Shown: positions 1-8,268 of the stretch, piece after piece
How positions within the stretch are numbered: position 1 is the stretch's first letter
How the letters are laid out: every line of letters begins with the position of its first letter
Assembly (NCBI GenBank): GCA_964478125.1
Contig: CAYZGR010000026.1
Location: 1-41,238, forward strand
From: FW021-bin31 sp964478125
GTDB taxonomy: Bacteria > Bacteroidota > Bacteroidia > Chitinophagales > Chitinophagaceae
Length of the DNA: 41,238 bases
Direction of reading: 5' to 3'
Position numbers and translations under genes: made by a program
Notes under the pieces: generated by a model
Databases searched by the model: none
What the model was told of the DNA's origin: nothing
What the model saw: the letters and a program-made list of their open reading frames with translations, nothing else

Positions 1-3
1 TAT

Positions 4-77
4 GGTCCGGTAGTTCAGTTGGTTAGAATGCCTGCCTGTCACGCAGGAGGTCGCGAGTTCGAGTCTCGTCCGGACCG
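4..77 (+). tRNA. tRNA-Asp (GTC anticodon)
   Basis: Full cloverleaf of 74 nt. The 7-bp acceptor stem pairs GGTCCGG (4-10) with CCGGACC (70-76), and the discriminator base is G77. The D-arm contains TTCAGTTGGTTAGAA. The anticodon stem CCTGC/GCAGG (31-35/43-47) closes the loop CTGTCAC, with anticodon GTC at 38-40, which reads Asp codons. The T-arm contains GTTCGAGTC. CCA is not encoded. An intrinsic terminator follows within 12 nt. Confidence 0.97.
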
Positions 78-88
78 CTAAATTGGAG

Positions 89-114
89 CCCTACAATACT
101 GTGGGGTTTTTTTT
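89..114 (+). terminator. Intrinsic terminator of tRNA-Asp
   Basis: CCCTACA (89-95) pairs with TGTGGGG (100-106), seven pairs including one T-G wobble, around a 4-nt ATAC loop. A run of eight T follows at 107-114. This is a classical Rho-independent terminator placed just after the tRNA. Confidence 0.85.
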
Positions 115-118
115 AATT

Positions 119-348
119 ATGGCTTTTTAGTTTATATATTGCAAGGCAAGAAAGACCACTCCTTTTACAAAGGATTTACTACAAATCCCAAAAAGAGGCT
201 TCTTCAACATAATAACGGCTCCAGTAGATACACGAGAACCAAAAGTCCATGGAGAGTGGTTTATGTAGAAAAAGGTTCTTCGAAAACCATCGCCTTAAAG
301 AAGGCGAAAGTTATAAAAAAGCAAACAAGCAAAGGATTTCAAGATTGA
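119..348 (+). pseudogene. GIY-YIG nuclease family gene, probably decayed
   Basis: The reading frame that ends at 348 encodes a small GIY-YIG domain: VYIL at the first strand, FYKG in place of the YIG motif, then TTNPKKRLLQH with the conserved Arg, and SRYTRTKSPWRVVYVE. The frame is open from 82 but has no in-frame ATG; the only in-frame start candidate is TTG at 139, which would cut off the VYIL strand. An ATG at 119 is out of frame. One extra T in the T run at 124-128 would give M-A-F-L-V-Y-I-L, the usual family N-terminus. The position that normally holds the catalytic Glu (family pattern ALxxE) reads ALKKA, so the metal-binding acid seems lost. Small GIY-YIG genes beside RNA genes are common in Bacteroidota. 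I infer an inactive remnant; a short TTG-started 69-residue protein remains possible. Confidence 0.6.
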
Positions 349-390
349 TTCAAAGTCCCATTAATATTGTATTATAATTTAATTGAAGCC

Positions 391-525
391 ATTCAGTTAG
401 AATGTCAGAATGGACAAGGTTAAATCTGCCTCCCTTGTAACAATGTGGTCTTTTTAGGTTTTCTACGTTTATATATTATCGTGAGAAGGAGCGTTCTTTT
501 TACGCGGTTCTTCTATATATTTTTT
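391..525 (+). pseudogene. Degenerate second tRNA/GIY-YIG unit
   Basis: This occupies the gap before murQ. TTCAGTTAGAATG at 392-404 resembles the D-arm segment of the upstream tRNA-Asp (TTCAGTTGGTTAGAATG). It is followed by a T-rich stretch and then GTTTATATATT at 467-477, which also occurs in the first GIY-YIG gene. Codons from 461 read FYVYIL; after a one-base frame change, codons from 480 read REKERSFYAV. Together these match the first third of a GIY-YIG domain. Stops at 455-457 and 482-484 and the absence of any later domain sequence show that it is not functional. The tRNA similarity is partial and no cloverleaf can be folded. Just after it, GGAGAAAACG is tandemly duplicated (528-547). 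Confidence 0.4.
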
Positions 526-553
526 GAGGAGAAAACGGGAGAAAACGGTTAAA

Positions 554-1375
554 TTATTTTTTGACTGCTGAAAGATGGTCGATGGCCTTTTTTACACTCC
601 CATAGTCCAGCAACAGCTTTTTGGCGGTTTCATGATCGGAAATTCCGGTATGTTCCATGACCATCCGCGCGCCGCGTTCCACCAGCTTTTCATTACTGAG
701 CTGCATATGTACCATGCGGTTATCTTCTACGCGTCCCAACCGGATCATGACGACGGTAGAGATCATATTTAAGATAAGCTTCTGTGCTGTACCGCTTTTC
801 ATCCGGGTACTTCCCGTAACGAATTCCGGCCCTACCACTACTTCAATTGGGAAATCGGATTCAGCTGTAACGGGTGCTCCAGGGTTACAAGTGATGGACC
901 CGGTAAGTATACCATTTTCCCTGCATTTTCTTAAAGCGCCGATGACGTAGGGAGTGGCGCCGCTCGCCGCGATGCCAATGACCATATCTTTTTTACTAAT
1001 GTTATATTCTTTCAGGTCGATCCAACCCTGTTGCATGCTGTCCTCAGCAAACTCTACCGCCTTTCGGATAGCAGCATCCCCCCCGGAAATCAGAGCAATA
1101 ACCAGATCATAGGGTACGCCGAAGGTGGGCGGACATTCTGAAGCATCTACCACACCCAAACGACCGCTGGTACCCGAACCGATATAGAACAACCGGCCTC
1201 CGGCCAGCATTTTATCAGTAACAGCACTTATCAGTGTCTCAATCTGGGGAATAGCTTTCGCAACTGCATCCGGCACTGTCCGGTCTTCCTCGTTGATATG
1301 AACCAATAATTCATGAATACTCATCTTTTCAAGATGGTGATAGGGAGAAGGTTCTTCAGTGACTTTTCTAAACAT
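554..1375 (-). CDS. murQ: N-acetylmuramic acid 6-phosphate etherase
   Basis: Cleaves the D-lactyl ether of MurNAc-6-phosphate to give GlcNAc-6-phosphate, a cytoplasmic step in recycling peptidoglycan amino sugars. The 273-residue protein is a SIS-fold enzyme of normal length. Residues 65-81 carry the signature GSGTSGRLG followed by DASEC. E80 and E111 correspond by spacing to the E. coli catalytic acids E83 and E114. A frame extension to 1411 exists, but its first codon is a TTG lying inside a good -7 promoter box (1409-1416), so the ATG at 1375 is chosen; the protein then begins MFRKVTEEPSPYHHL as in relatives. It follows the amino-sugar kinase gene on the same strand, 84 nt downstream, and the box between them suggests a promoter of its own. 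Identification is firm. Confidence 0.96.
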   Translation of the reverse strand: MFRKVTEEPSPYHHLEKMSIHELLVHINEEDRTVPDAVAKAIPQIETLISAVTDKMLAGGRLFYIGSGTSGRLGVVDASECPPTFGVPYDLVIALISGGDAAIRKAVEFAEDSMQQGWIDLKEYNISKKDMVIGIAASGATPYVIGALRKCRENGILTGSITCNPGAPVTAESDFPIEVVVGPEFVTGSTRMKSGTAQKLILNMISTVVMIRLGRVEDNRMVHMQLSNEKLVERGARMVMEHTGISDHETAKKLLLDYGSVKKAIDHLSAVKK

Positions 1376-1408
1376 TAGCAACGGAATAAACAGTTGGGTA
1401 ATAGGGAG

Positions 1409-1416
1409 CAAAGGTA
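1409..1416 (-). promoter_or_regulatory. -7 box upstream of murQ (TACCTTTG)
   Basis: Perfect match to the Bacteroidota -7 consensus TAnnTTTG, read on the minus strand. It lies 33 nt before the murQ ATG and rules out the longer reading of that gene. No clear -33 TTTG was found at the usual spacing. Confidence 0.55.
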
Positions 1417-1459
1417 AAAAAGGTTTTGGAAATAGATCATCCTAAAGCATTTCCGGCCT

Positions 1460-2317
1460 TCAGGCAGAACGATGATACCGGATCAAGCCTTCAATAGGTT
1501 TTCCCAGTACTCTGCCCGGTCTTAAGCCGCTTTCACTACATAATTGCCTTATTTCACGCTCAAATGCTCTGGCTACCCCTCCAACAAAATGGACAGGCAA
1601 ATATTCACTTTCTTTATAACTTTTAACATGCCGGCATAGGAAATCCCCGATCCCGGTTTTTATTATTTTTTTTGCCGAAACATTATCGCGATTCTCCCCT
1701 AAAAAGCGGGCATAAGAGGCCAGATAACGATTTGGATAAGGTTCCTGATATACATTTCTCAGGATTTCGGCTTTGGAGGGATGATACTTTTTTTCAAATT
1801 GCCTCACGAGTCCGGTATCCAGTGTTTGATACAAATAGCTTTGAATAAGCATTTTCCCCAGATAGGCCCCACTCCCTTCGTCTCCAAGAATAAACCCCAG
1901 TCCAGGACTACTTCTGACAATCTCCTTGCCGTCAAAATAACAGGCGCCTGATCCGGTTCCCAGAATGCATGCCAGTCCTTCCTCGTGCAGACATAAGGCA
2001 CGCGCGGCTCCGGTAAGATCATGATTTATTTCCAACCGGGCGCTGCTAAAAATTTCGGACAAGAGCGTTCTCATTACACCGGCTTTTTCCGGGGAAGCCA
2101 GACCGGTACCATAAAAATAAAGCCTGGCCACATCTTTTGGAACCAAGGACAGCTTGGACAACAATTCCTCTACGATCACTTTCTTAATTTCTGCACTTTT
2201 CAAAAAATAAGGACTGATACCCTGGGTTTCCACGATATGCTCTTTCTCGCCATTCAGCAGGCACCAGGTGGTTTTGGTAGAACCGCTATCTGCAATTAAA
2301 AGAGGATCATAAGCCAT
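1460..2317 (-). CDS. BadF/BadG-type N-acetylglucosamine/MurNAc kinase
   Basis: Predicted ATP-dependent cytoplasmic amino-sugar kinase of the ASKHA (sugar kinase/actin/Hsp70) fold, 285 residues. The phosphate-1 loop DSGSTKT is at 10-16. The probable catalytic Asp is D100 in NHDLTGAARA, the phosphate-2 loop GTGSGAC is at 120-126, and the typical GDEGSGA is at 145-151. Family members phosphorylate GlcNAc, and some (MurK type) also MurNAc. The gene immediately precedes murQ on the same strand, so its product may supply MurNAc-6-phosphate to MurQ. That would make the pair a cell-wall sugar salvage route for exogenous or recycled amino sugars. The substrate cannot be decided from sequence alone. 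The gene diverges from the S41 protease gene; its promoter lies somewhere in the 140-bp gap, where I see no good -7 box on this strand. Confidence 0.88.
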   Translation of the reverse strand: MAYDPLLIADSGSTKTTWCLLNGEKEHIVETQGISPYFLKSAEIKKVIVEELLSKLSLVPKDVARLYFYGTGLASPEKAGVMRTLLSEIFSSARLEINHDLTGAARALCLHEEGLACILGTGSGACYFDGKEIVRSSPGLGFILGDEGSGAYLGKMLIQSYLYQTLDTGLVRQFEKKYHPSKAEILRNVYQEPYPNRYLASYARFLGENRDNVSAKKIIKTGIGDFLCRHVKSYKESEYLPVHFVGGVARAFEREIRQLCSESGLRPGRVLGKPIEGLIRYHRSA

Positions 2318-2375
2318 AAAAACGTTTTCTTTTGTTAGGAAAATCTGGATGCTGTCCTGGCAATAGGAATTATAT

Positions 2376-2383
2376 TACTTTTG
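2376..2383 (+). promoter_or_regulatory. -7 box upstream of the S41 protease gene (TACTTTTG)
   Basis: Perfect TAnnTTTG match 74 nt before the ATG at 2458, in the divergent gap with the amino-sugar kinase gene. It implies a leader of roughly 70 nt. Confidence 0.45.
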
Positions 2384-2457
2384 CGCTGCTGTCAACGGAC
2401 AAAAATAGTCATTAAGGCTCTAAAAGCATATTTAATTTTCATATATCCACTGCCGCC

Positions 2458-4104
2458 ATGAATTCTTCCAATAAAAAGTTAAAAGTTCTTATACCGCTGT
2501 TATTTACTGTTGTTCTGGTACTGGGGATGTTTTTAGGCTTTAAACTCCGGGATAAACAAGGCTATCAGAAAGCATTTTTTTCTTTAAGCGCCCGGGATAA
2601 TCTGTTGCAGCAGGTACTACGCCTTATTGATCTAAAATATGTGGACAGTGTACAGCCTTCCCGTTTAAAAGCAGATGCCATTACGGGGATACTGGGTCAC
2701 CTGGATCCTCACTCGGCGTATATCCCACCAAGGACGTTCAAACACATTAATGAAGAGATGCAGGGGAGTTTTCATGGGATCGGTATTGCTTATTCTGTGA
2801 TTGATGATACAGTCAATATTACGCAGGTACTTCCGGACGGACCGGCTGCAAAAGCGGGATTGTACGTGGGAGACCAGATCATCAAGGCTAACGATTCCCT
2901 GATAGCGGGCGTTCATATCTCCACAGAAAAAATACGGAGATTAATACGGGGTCCGCTCCATTCTAAAGTCGAACTGGAAATATTGCGAAAGGATAGTATA
3001 GTCAATATTTCGTTGAAGAGAGGTATTATACCTTTAAAGAGTATAGATGCAGCTTACATGATAAAGCCTGGAATTCTTTATGTAAAGATAGACCGTTTTT
3101 CAGCACACACCTATGCGGAATTCATGGATGCGGTCACAGCCCTGGAAGCTAACCACAGCATCAAAAAATGTATTCTGGATCTTAGAAACAATCCGGGGGG
3201 GTATCTGAAATCCTCCGTCAATATAGCTGATGAGTTCCTAAGCGGGGATAAACTGGTGGTTTATGCAAAGGGTAAAAATTATCCATTCAAAAAATTTACC
3301 TGCAATAAGACGGGATTACTGGAGCATGTTCCTCTCGCAGTGCTGGTCAACGATCAATCTGCTTCTGCCAGTGAAATACTGGCGGGCGCTATCCAGGATT
3401 GGGACAGGGGCTATATTATAGGCAGGCAGACTTTTGGAAAAGGATTGGTACAGGAACAATACCGGTTAGCCAACGGGGGAGTGCTCAGACTGACTGTTGC
3501 ACGCTATTATCTTCCTTCCGGCCGGTTGATCCAGCGCCCATATAAACACAGAATGTTTGCTTATAACCATGATCTGATAGCACGCTATAAACATGGAGAA
3601 ATGTTGCATGCGGACAGCATCCGTTTTCAGGATACCACGGCCTATTATACCAAAGTCAACCACCGTCTGGTTCATGCAGAGACAGGGATCATGCCAGATG
3701 TTTTTGTTCCCCTGGATACCACAAGTCTGTCTCCCACGCTTATGCAATTATATAAACATCAGGTTCTTTTCCGGTTCGCCTATCTATACAGGAAATCGCA
3801 TCCATCCACTTTTGCAAATATCAAAGACGTTAATGAATTGTTCAAGCTGTCAATATTGACGGGCGAAGGCTTTTCCATGCTGGAAAAAATGGCTCAAAAA
3901 GAGCATATTTCCGGGCTTGGGAAACTCAATACTTCGGAATTAAATACCATTCAAATGCAGATAAAGGCCTTTATTGCCCGGGAGCTTTGGCAGGACAAGG
4001 GCTACTATGAAGTAATTAACCGGGAAGACCATGTCATTCAGAAAGCCTTAGAAGTATTACAAAAAGAACCCGATTTAAAAACACTCGGATCCCGGAAAAA
4101 ATAA
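2458..4104 (+). CDS. S41 family C-terminal processing protease
   Basis: Serine protease of the Prc/CtpA family, anchored to the inner membrane and facing the periplasm; such enzymes trim or degrade exported proteins by their C-terminal ends. The order is an N-terminal membrane anchor at about 9-28, a helical region, a PDZ domain at about 101-187 (GIGIAYSV, then VLPDGPAAKAGL), and the S41 catalytic core with DLRNNPGGYL at 241-250. The catalytic Ser is most likely S303 in SASASEI and the catalytic Lys K328 in TFGKG; the 25-residue spacing matches E. coli Prc S452/K477. The C-terminal 200 residues form the helical tail usual in Bacteroidota members (total 548 residues). It is single and divergent from the kinase/murQ pair. 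Its natural substrate is unknown. Confidence 0.93.
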   Translation: MNSSNKKLKVLIPLLFTVVLVLGMFLGFKLRDKQGYQKAFFSLSARDNLLQQVLRLIDLKYVDSVQPSRLKADAITGILGHLDPHSAYIPPRTFKHINEEMQGSFHGIGIAYSVIDDTVNITQVLPDGPAAKAGLYVGDQIIKANDSLIAGVHISTEKIRRLIRGPLHSKVELEILRKDSIVNISLKRGIIPLKSIDAAYMIKPGILYVKIDRFSAHTYAEFMDAVTALEANHSIKKCILDLRNNPGGYLKSSVNIADEFLSGDKLVVYAKGKNYPFKKFTCNKTGLLEHVPLAVLVNDQSASASEILAGAIQDWDRGYIIGRQTFGKGLVQEQYRLANGGVLRLTVARYYLPSGRLIQRPYKHRMFAYNHDLIARYKHGEMLHADSIRFQDTTAYYTKVNHRLVHAETGIMPDVFVPLDTTSLSPTLMQLYKHQVLFRFAYLYRKSHPSTFANIKDVNELFKLSILTGEGFSMLEKMAQKEHISGLGKLNTSELNTIQMQIKAFIARELWQDKGYYEVINREDHVIQKALEVLQKEPDLKTLGSRKK

Positions 4105-4138
4105 AGTCATAAAACCTATTTCCTGCTAAGCGGAGCAA

Positions 4139-4852
4139 TTATTTCTTCACCGGCGGTTTGGCAGGTCTGACCTCTACTTTACTGGGAAGCGTGCGTGGGT
4201 TCATCTTCAGTAGATCGTAAACGATCTCGCCCATATCCTCCGGTTGTATCTTCCAGGCGTCCCCGGGTGAAGGCGTATGTTTGTTGAAATGGCTGGTTAC
4301 CGATCCCGGCATAATGGTAGATACCTTCACATCCTGCTGTCGCAGATCCAGCATTAATGCTTGGGAAAAGCCGACAATGGCAAACTTACTGGCATTGTAA
4401 CCGGTACTTTTAGGATTAAAGTTAATTCCGGCCAGACTGCCAATAGTAATAATATACCCCTTTTCCTTTTTAATGGCTTCTACAGAAGCTTTCACGCTAT
4501 TAAAGACGCCCGTCACATTGGTGTCGATCATTTGATGCCACTGTTCATGGGTCAGGTCTTCAATAGGTGCAAAGATACCCAGACCGGCATTGGCCACCAA
4601 TATGTTTAGTTTACCCCATTTATTTAATATTGCTTTTATCGCTGCTTCTTCATCCTCACGTTTACGCACATCCGATTGTAAAGCCAGCTTATCGTCTTCC
4701 ACTCCTCCCCATTCCTCAACAGCAGCGCGTGCATTTTCCAGTTTGCGGCTGCTAACAGCGACTTTATATCCTTTATTTAAAAGATATTGAGCTATTCCTT
4801 TACCAATACCTTTGCTTCCGCCGGTAATATAAACCACTTGCTTTTCATCCAT
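4139..4852 (-). CDS. Short-chain dehydrogenase/reductase (SDR)
   Basis: Classical SDR oxidoreductase of 237 residues with a Rossmann fold. The cofactor motif TGGSKGIG is at 10-17, NAG at 88-90, catalytic Ser at S139, and the YxxxK pair is Y152/K156 in GYNASK. R36 just after the second strand (SSRK) favours NADP(H) over NAD(H), but this is an inference. The C-terminal end is Pro/Lys-rich. Substrate is not predictable: the family covers many ketones and alcohols, including 3-oxoacyl substrates, and no pathway genes adjoin it. It converges on the S41 protease gene with a 34-bp gap and has its own -7-like box upstream. Confidence 0.9.
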   Translation of the reverse strand: MDEKQVVYITGGSKGIGKGIAQYLLNKGYKVAVSSRKLENARAAVEEWGGVEDDKLALQSDVRKREDEEAAIKAILNKWGKLNILVANAGLGIFAPIEDLTHEQWHQMIDTNVTGVFNSVKASVEAIKKEKGYIITIGSLAGINFNPKSTGYNASKFAIVGFSQALMLDLRQQDVKVSTIMPGSVTSHFNKHTPSPGDAWKIQPEDMGEIVYDLLKMNPRTLPSKVEVRPAKPPVKK

Positions 4853-4901
4853 GTCTGTTTTTATTTTTTATTAAAAAGTTGAGGCTAAGAGAGCCCTGTT
4901 C

Positions 4902-4909
4902 TAAAGATA
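4902..4909 (-). promoter_or_regulatory. -7-like box upstream of the SDR gene (TATCTTTA)
   Basis: TAnnTTTG with a final A in place of G, read on the minus strand, 49 nt before the SDR ATG. The same octamer precedes the hydroxyacid dehydrogenase gene, and one-base variants precede others in the window. Confidence 0.35.
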
Positions 4910-4995
4910 ACAGAATAGGAACACAAAAATCTCCTTTTTGTTTATTTCAAAGAAATCATTGGCCCGGATATTCGCAACAGCCAGTTGCATAGAAG

Positions 4996-5949
4996 TTAAC
5001 GAACCAGGTTTAAACTTTTTTCTTCTATCCAGGCTTTAATGTTATCTATTACCACATTCATCAGTCGGGTGCGGGCCTCAAAAGTAGCCCAGGCAATATG
5101 TGGAGTGATCAGGCAGTTTTTTGCGGAAAGCAGCGGATTATCTGCTGAGGGAGGTTCGGTTGACAATACATCCAGAGCGGCGCCGGCAATTACTCCGGAA
5201 TGAAGCGCTGCTTTCAGATCGTGTTCATTGATCAATGGCCCGCGGCTGGTATTGATCAATAAAGCGGCAGGCTTCATCATCCGTAGCTTATCTTTATTAA
5301 CAAAACCTTTATTGTATTCATTTAGCGGACAGTGCAGGCTCAGGATATCCGCATTTTTAAAACAAGTGTCTTCCTCCGCAAACTCTACGCCTTCCATCGC
5401 GTCCCTTTCTGGATGTTTGTGAGAAGATATTACCTTCATACCAAAGGCCAGGGCTATACGGGCAACGGCTTGTCCAATCTTTCCAAGACCAATAAGAGCC
5501 AGCGTTTTATCCTGTAATTCAATTTGGGGACGGAGCTGATAACTAAAGTCCTTACTTTGCACCCAGGCACCCTTCCTGACACTCTCCGCATATTCGGCCA
5601 GGTGATTACTGAGTTCAAGGATCATGGCAAAGGTCAGTTGTGCTACGGAAGAAGTGCTATAAGCAGGTACATGAGTCACTACAATACCCCTTTCATGAGC
5701 AGCTGCGATATCCACCACGTTATAGCCGGTGGCCATTACGCCGATATATTTTAGATTAGAAGCGCTGCGGATCGTATCTCCATCAATAAGGGCTTTATTG
5801 GTCAGGGCAATTTCGGCATCTCCCAGCCGGGAAAGTACTTCCTCCGGAGGGGTACGATCATATATTACGGTCTCGCAAATTTGTTGCAGACGCTCCCAGC
5901 TCAGGTCCCCGGGATTCATGGCATAGCCATCTAATACAATTGCTTTCAT
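4996..5949 (-). CDS. D-2-hydroxyacid dehydrogenase (hydroxypyruvate/glyoxylate reductase-like)
   Basis: NAD(P)-dependent D-isomer-specific 2-hydroxyacid dehydrogenase, 317 residues, normal family length. The nucleotide-binding GLGKIG is at 154-159 and the catalytic triad R236, E265, H284 is intact (INTSRG, LSTEPP, TPHIAW). The N-terminus MKAIVLDGYAMNPGDLSW and overall pattern resemble glycerate dehydrogenase/hydroxypyruvate reductase, so the likely reaction is reduction of hydroxypyruvate or glyoxylate. Lactate-type substrates cannot be excluded. The frame extends upstream to 5997, but the extra 16 residues are hydrophobic and aromatic, do not resemble the family, and contain a -7-like box at 5955-5962. 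I therefore use the ATG at 5949. The gene sits between SDR and tex on the same strand but probably has its own promoter. Confidence 0.9.
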   Translation of the reverse strand: MKAIVLDGYAMNPGDLSWERLQQICETVIYDRTPPEEVLSRLGDAEIALTNKALIDGDTIRSASNLKYIGVMATGYNVVDIAAAHERGIVVTHVPAYSTSSVAQLTFAMILELSNHLAEYAESVRKGAWVQSKDFSYQLRPQIELQDKTLALIGLGKIGQAVARIALAFGMKVISSHKHPERDAMEGVEFAEEDTCFKNADILSLHCPLNEYNKGFVNKDKLRMMKPAALLINTSRGPLINEHDLKAALHSGVIAGAALDVLSTEPPSADNPLLSAKNCLITPHIAWATFEARTRLMNVVIDNIKAWIEEKSLNLVR

Positions 5950-5954
5950 AGAGA

Positions 5955-5962
5955 TAAAGATA
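5955..5962 (-). promoter_or_regulatory. -7-like box immediately before the hydroxyacid dehydrogenase ATG (TATCTTTA)
   Basis: TATCTTTA on the minus strand ends only 5 nt before the start codon at 5949. If used, it would give a leaderless or nearly leaderless mRNA. It excludes the longer frame to 5997. Confidence 0.35.
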
Positions 5963-6013
5963 ATAAAATAATAGAAAGAGGCGTTTAGTTGCCTCAACCA
6001 AAATAATTCCTTT

Positions 6014-8251
6014 TTATCCGAACTTCTTCTTCAATGCCGACAAGGCATCCTGGAAATGATCTTCTCTTCTGCTGTTTTTACTTCCCGGGGCCTTATTTTT
6101 TCTTTTTTCTCCTGATGGCGGTGTTTGGGTCTGCTTGATCGAAAGACTGATCCGCTTGCGGTTGACATCTATATCCAACACCTTTACCTCTACCTGCTGA
6201 TTAAGCTTTAAGGCCTCCGCAGGATCGCCGATATAGCGGTGCGCAATTTCAGAGATATGCACAAGACCATCCTGCTTCACACCTATATCTACGAAAGCGC
6301 CAAAGCGGGTCAGGTTGGTAACGATCCCCGGAACGATCATACCGGCTTGCACTTCTTCAATACTATAAATAGGTGCAAATTCAAAAAACCGGGCTTCTTC
6401 ACGGGGATCCGGGCCGGGTTTCCTCAGTTCGCTTAAAATGTCTTTCAGCGTATGTTTGCCGAAAGTATTATCCGTATATTGATCCGGTTGGATCGTATTG
6501 ATTAATTTATTATTTCCGATCAATTCTTTAACTTCTACTTTAAGATCCGCTGCTATCCGCTCTACCAGGCCGTAGGCTTCCGGATGCACTCCGCTGGCGT
6601 CCAACGGATGCCTTCCCCGGGGAATCCTTAAAAATCCCGCACATTGTTCATAAGCCGAAGCACCCAGTCTTTCCACCTTTAGCAAATCCTTCCTGGATTG
6701 AAAGCTGCCGTTCTCATCACGGTATCGCACAATATTTTCAGCAAGCGAGGGGCCGATGCCGCTCACGTAACGCAATAAATATTTCCCCGAGGTATTCAGA
6801 TTTACTCCTACCGCATTAACACAGCTTTCTACCGTCTGATCCAATTTGGATTTCAACCGCACCTGATTGACATCATGCTGGTACTGCCCTACTCCTATAC
6901 TCTTAGGATCAATCTTTACCAATTCTGCCAGCGGGTCCATCAACCTCCTTCCTATACTGACTGCCCCACGCACCGTTATATCCTGATCGGGAAATTCTTC
7001 CCTGGCCACTTCCGAGGCAGAATAAACAGAAGCGCCATCTTCATTTACTAAAAATACCGGCAATCCCGTTTGTAACGATTTAATAAATTGCTCGGTCTCC
7101 CGTCCTGCCGTTCCGTCTCCTATTGCAAAACATGCAATGTTGTATTTCTCTACCAGGGTACGAATGATATGTGCGGCTTCTGCAATCTGATGATTCTTTT
7201 CGTGTATAAAAATCACAGCCGTTTCTTTCAGTCCTCCGTTCGCATCCAAAGCTACCACTTTACAGCCCGTACGATAGCCGGGGTCAATAGCCAGAACGCG
7301 TTTATCACCCAATGGCGGTGACAATAACAACTGTCTCAAGTTTTCTGCAAATACGGAAATGGCCTCTTCATCCGAACGTTTCTTCAAAGCCATACGGAAT
7401 TCGCTTTCAAGTGCCGGTTGCAACAACCTTTTGTAAGCTTCTTTCAATGCACTCTGCACCTGTTCTCCTGAAAGACTACGAATTTTTAAATATTTTTTCT
7501 CTACCAGTTCAACTGCCTTTTCCTCCGGAGGACTGATGGTCAACTTGAGGATTCCGCCCATAAACCCTCTCAATACAGCCAACATCCTGTGAGAAGGGAT
7601 CTTTGAGATCGGTTCGGAAAAATCAAAATAATCTTTAAACTTTGCTCCTTCCTCTGCTTTTCCTTCCAACACAGTGGCGGTAACCGCTCCTTCTTTTTCA
7701 TACAGATCACGTAAGCCTGCCCGAAGTTCTGCATCCTCCGACACTTGTTCGGCAATAATATCCCTGGCTCCCCCTAAAGCTTCGTTTACATCTTTCACTT
7801 CTTCCGTAATGAACTTTTTAGCCTCTTCTTCCGGCTCTCCTTCTCCTTGTTTAATCAGCCACTTTGCCAGAGGTTCTAAACCTTTTTCGCGGGCCTTTTG
7901 CGCCCGGGTTTTTCGCTTGGGTTTAAAAGGCAGATAGATATCTTCTAATTCGTTCAGGCTCCGTGCCGCATTTAGTTTTTCGCGGATAGCATCGGTCATT
8001 TTTTCCTGGCCGGTGATGGATTTCTCAATAAAGGCCTTCCGTTCAGAAAATTCTTTTTGGATCTGTGCTTCTTCCTGTATCTTTTGCAGGCTTACTTCAT
8101 CCAAAGCGCCGGTACGATCTTTACGATAACGTGCAATAAAAGGAATGGTCGCCCCTTCTTCCAGCAATTGCAATACGGCGGAGACGTGTTTTTCCTGTAA
8201 CTTCAACGTAGCGGCCACAGAAATAGCGTAGGGAATCAAAGTATTATTCAT
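6014..8251 (-). CDS. Tex family RNA-binding transcription accessory protein
   Basis: Tex is a cytoplasmic nucleic-acid-binding protein related to eukaryotic Spt6 and is thought to act in transcription. The 745 residues carry the full domain series: an N-terminal helical region with PFIARYRKD at about 37-45; a YqgF/RNase-H-like domain starting with VLAIDPGYRTG at about 319; helix-hairpin-helix DNA-binding repeats near 490-545 (VSGIGPSLAENIV); and a C-terminal S1 RNA-binding domain near 640-715 (GIVTNLTRFGAFVDIG, DGLVHISEI). A basic tail follows. Length and order are normal. It is a single gene with a -7-like box upstream and lies 16 nt from the hydroxyacid dehydrogenase ORF limit. The family is certain; the precise cellular role is not. 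Confidence 0.95.
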   Translation of the reverse strand: MNNTLIPYAISVAATLKLQEKHVSAVLQLLEEGATIPFIARYRKDRTGALDEVSLQKIQEEAQIQKEFSERKAFIEKSITGQEKMTDAIREKLNAARSLNELEDIYLPFKPKRKTRAQKAREKGLEPLAKWLIKQGEGEPEEEAKKFITEEVKDVNEALGGARDIIAEQVSEDAELRAGLRDLYEKEGAVTATVLEGKAEEGAKFKDYFDFSEPISKIPSHRMLAVLRGFMGGILKLTISPPEEKAVELVEKKYLKIRSLSGEQVQSALKEAYKRLLQPALESEFRMALKKRSDEEAISVFAENLRQLLLSPPLGDKRVLAIDPGYRTGCKVVALDANGGLKETAVIFIHEKNHQIAEAAHIIRTLVEKYNIACFAIGDGTAGRETEQFIKSLQTGLPVFLVNEDGASVYSASEVAREEFPDQDITVRGAVSIGRRLMDPLAELVKIDPKSIGVGQYQHDVNQVRLKSKLDQTVESCVNAVGVNLNTSGKYLLRYVSGIGPSLAENIVRYRDENGSFQSRKDLLKVERLGASAYEQCAGFLRIPRGRHPLDASGVHPEAYGLVERIAADLKVEVKELIGNNKLINTIQPDQYTDNTFGKHTLKDILSELRKPGPDPREEARFFEFAPIYSIEEVQAGMIVPGIVTNLTRFGAFVDIGVKQDGLVHISEIAHRYIGDPAEALKLNQQVEVKVLDIDVNRKRISLSIKQTQTPPSGEKRKNKAPGSKNSRREDHFQDALSALKKKFG

Positions 8252-8268
8252 AATGTATTAATGGGCTG

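Noticed and set aside
528..547. Tandem GGAGAAAACG repeat
   Set aside because: Only two copies, in decayed sequence just outside murQ; too short to call a functional repeat.
2369..2395. TTGACA-N15-TATAAT on the minus strand upstream of the amino-sugar kinase gene
   Set aside because: It resembles an E. coli sigma-70 promoter, but the spacing is short and Bacteroidota primary sigma factors use a different consensus.
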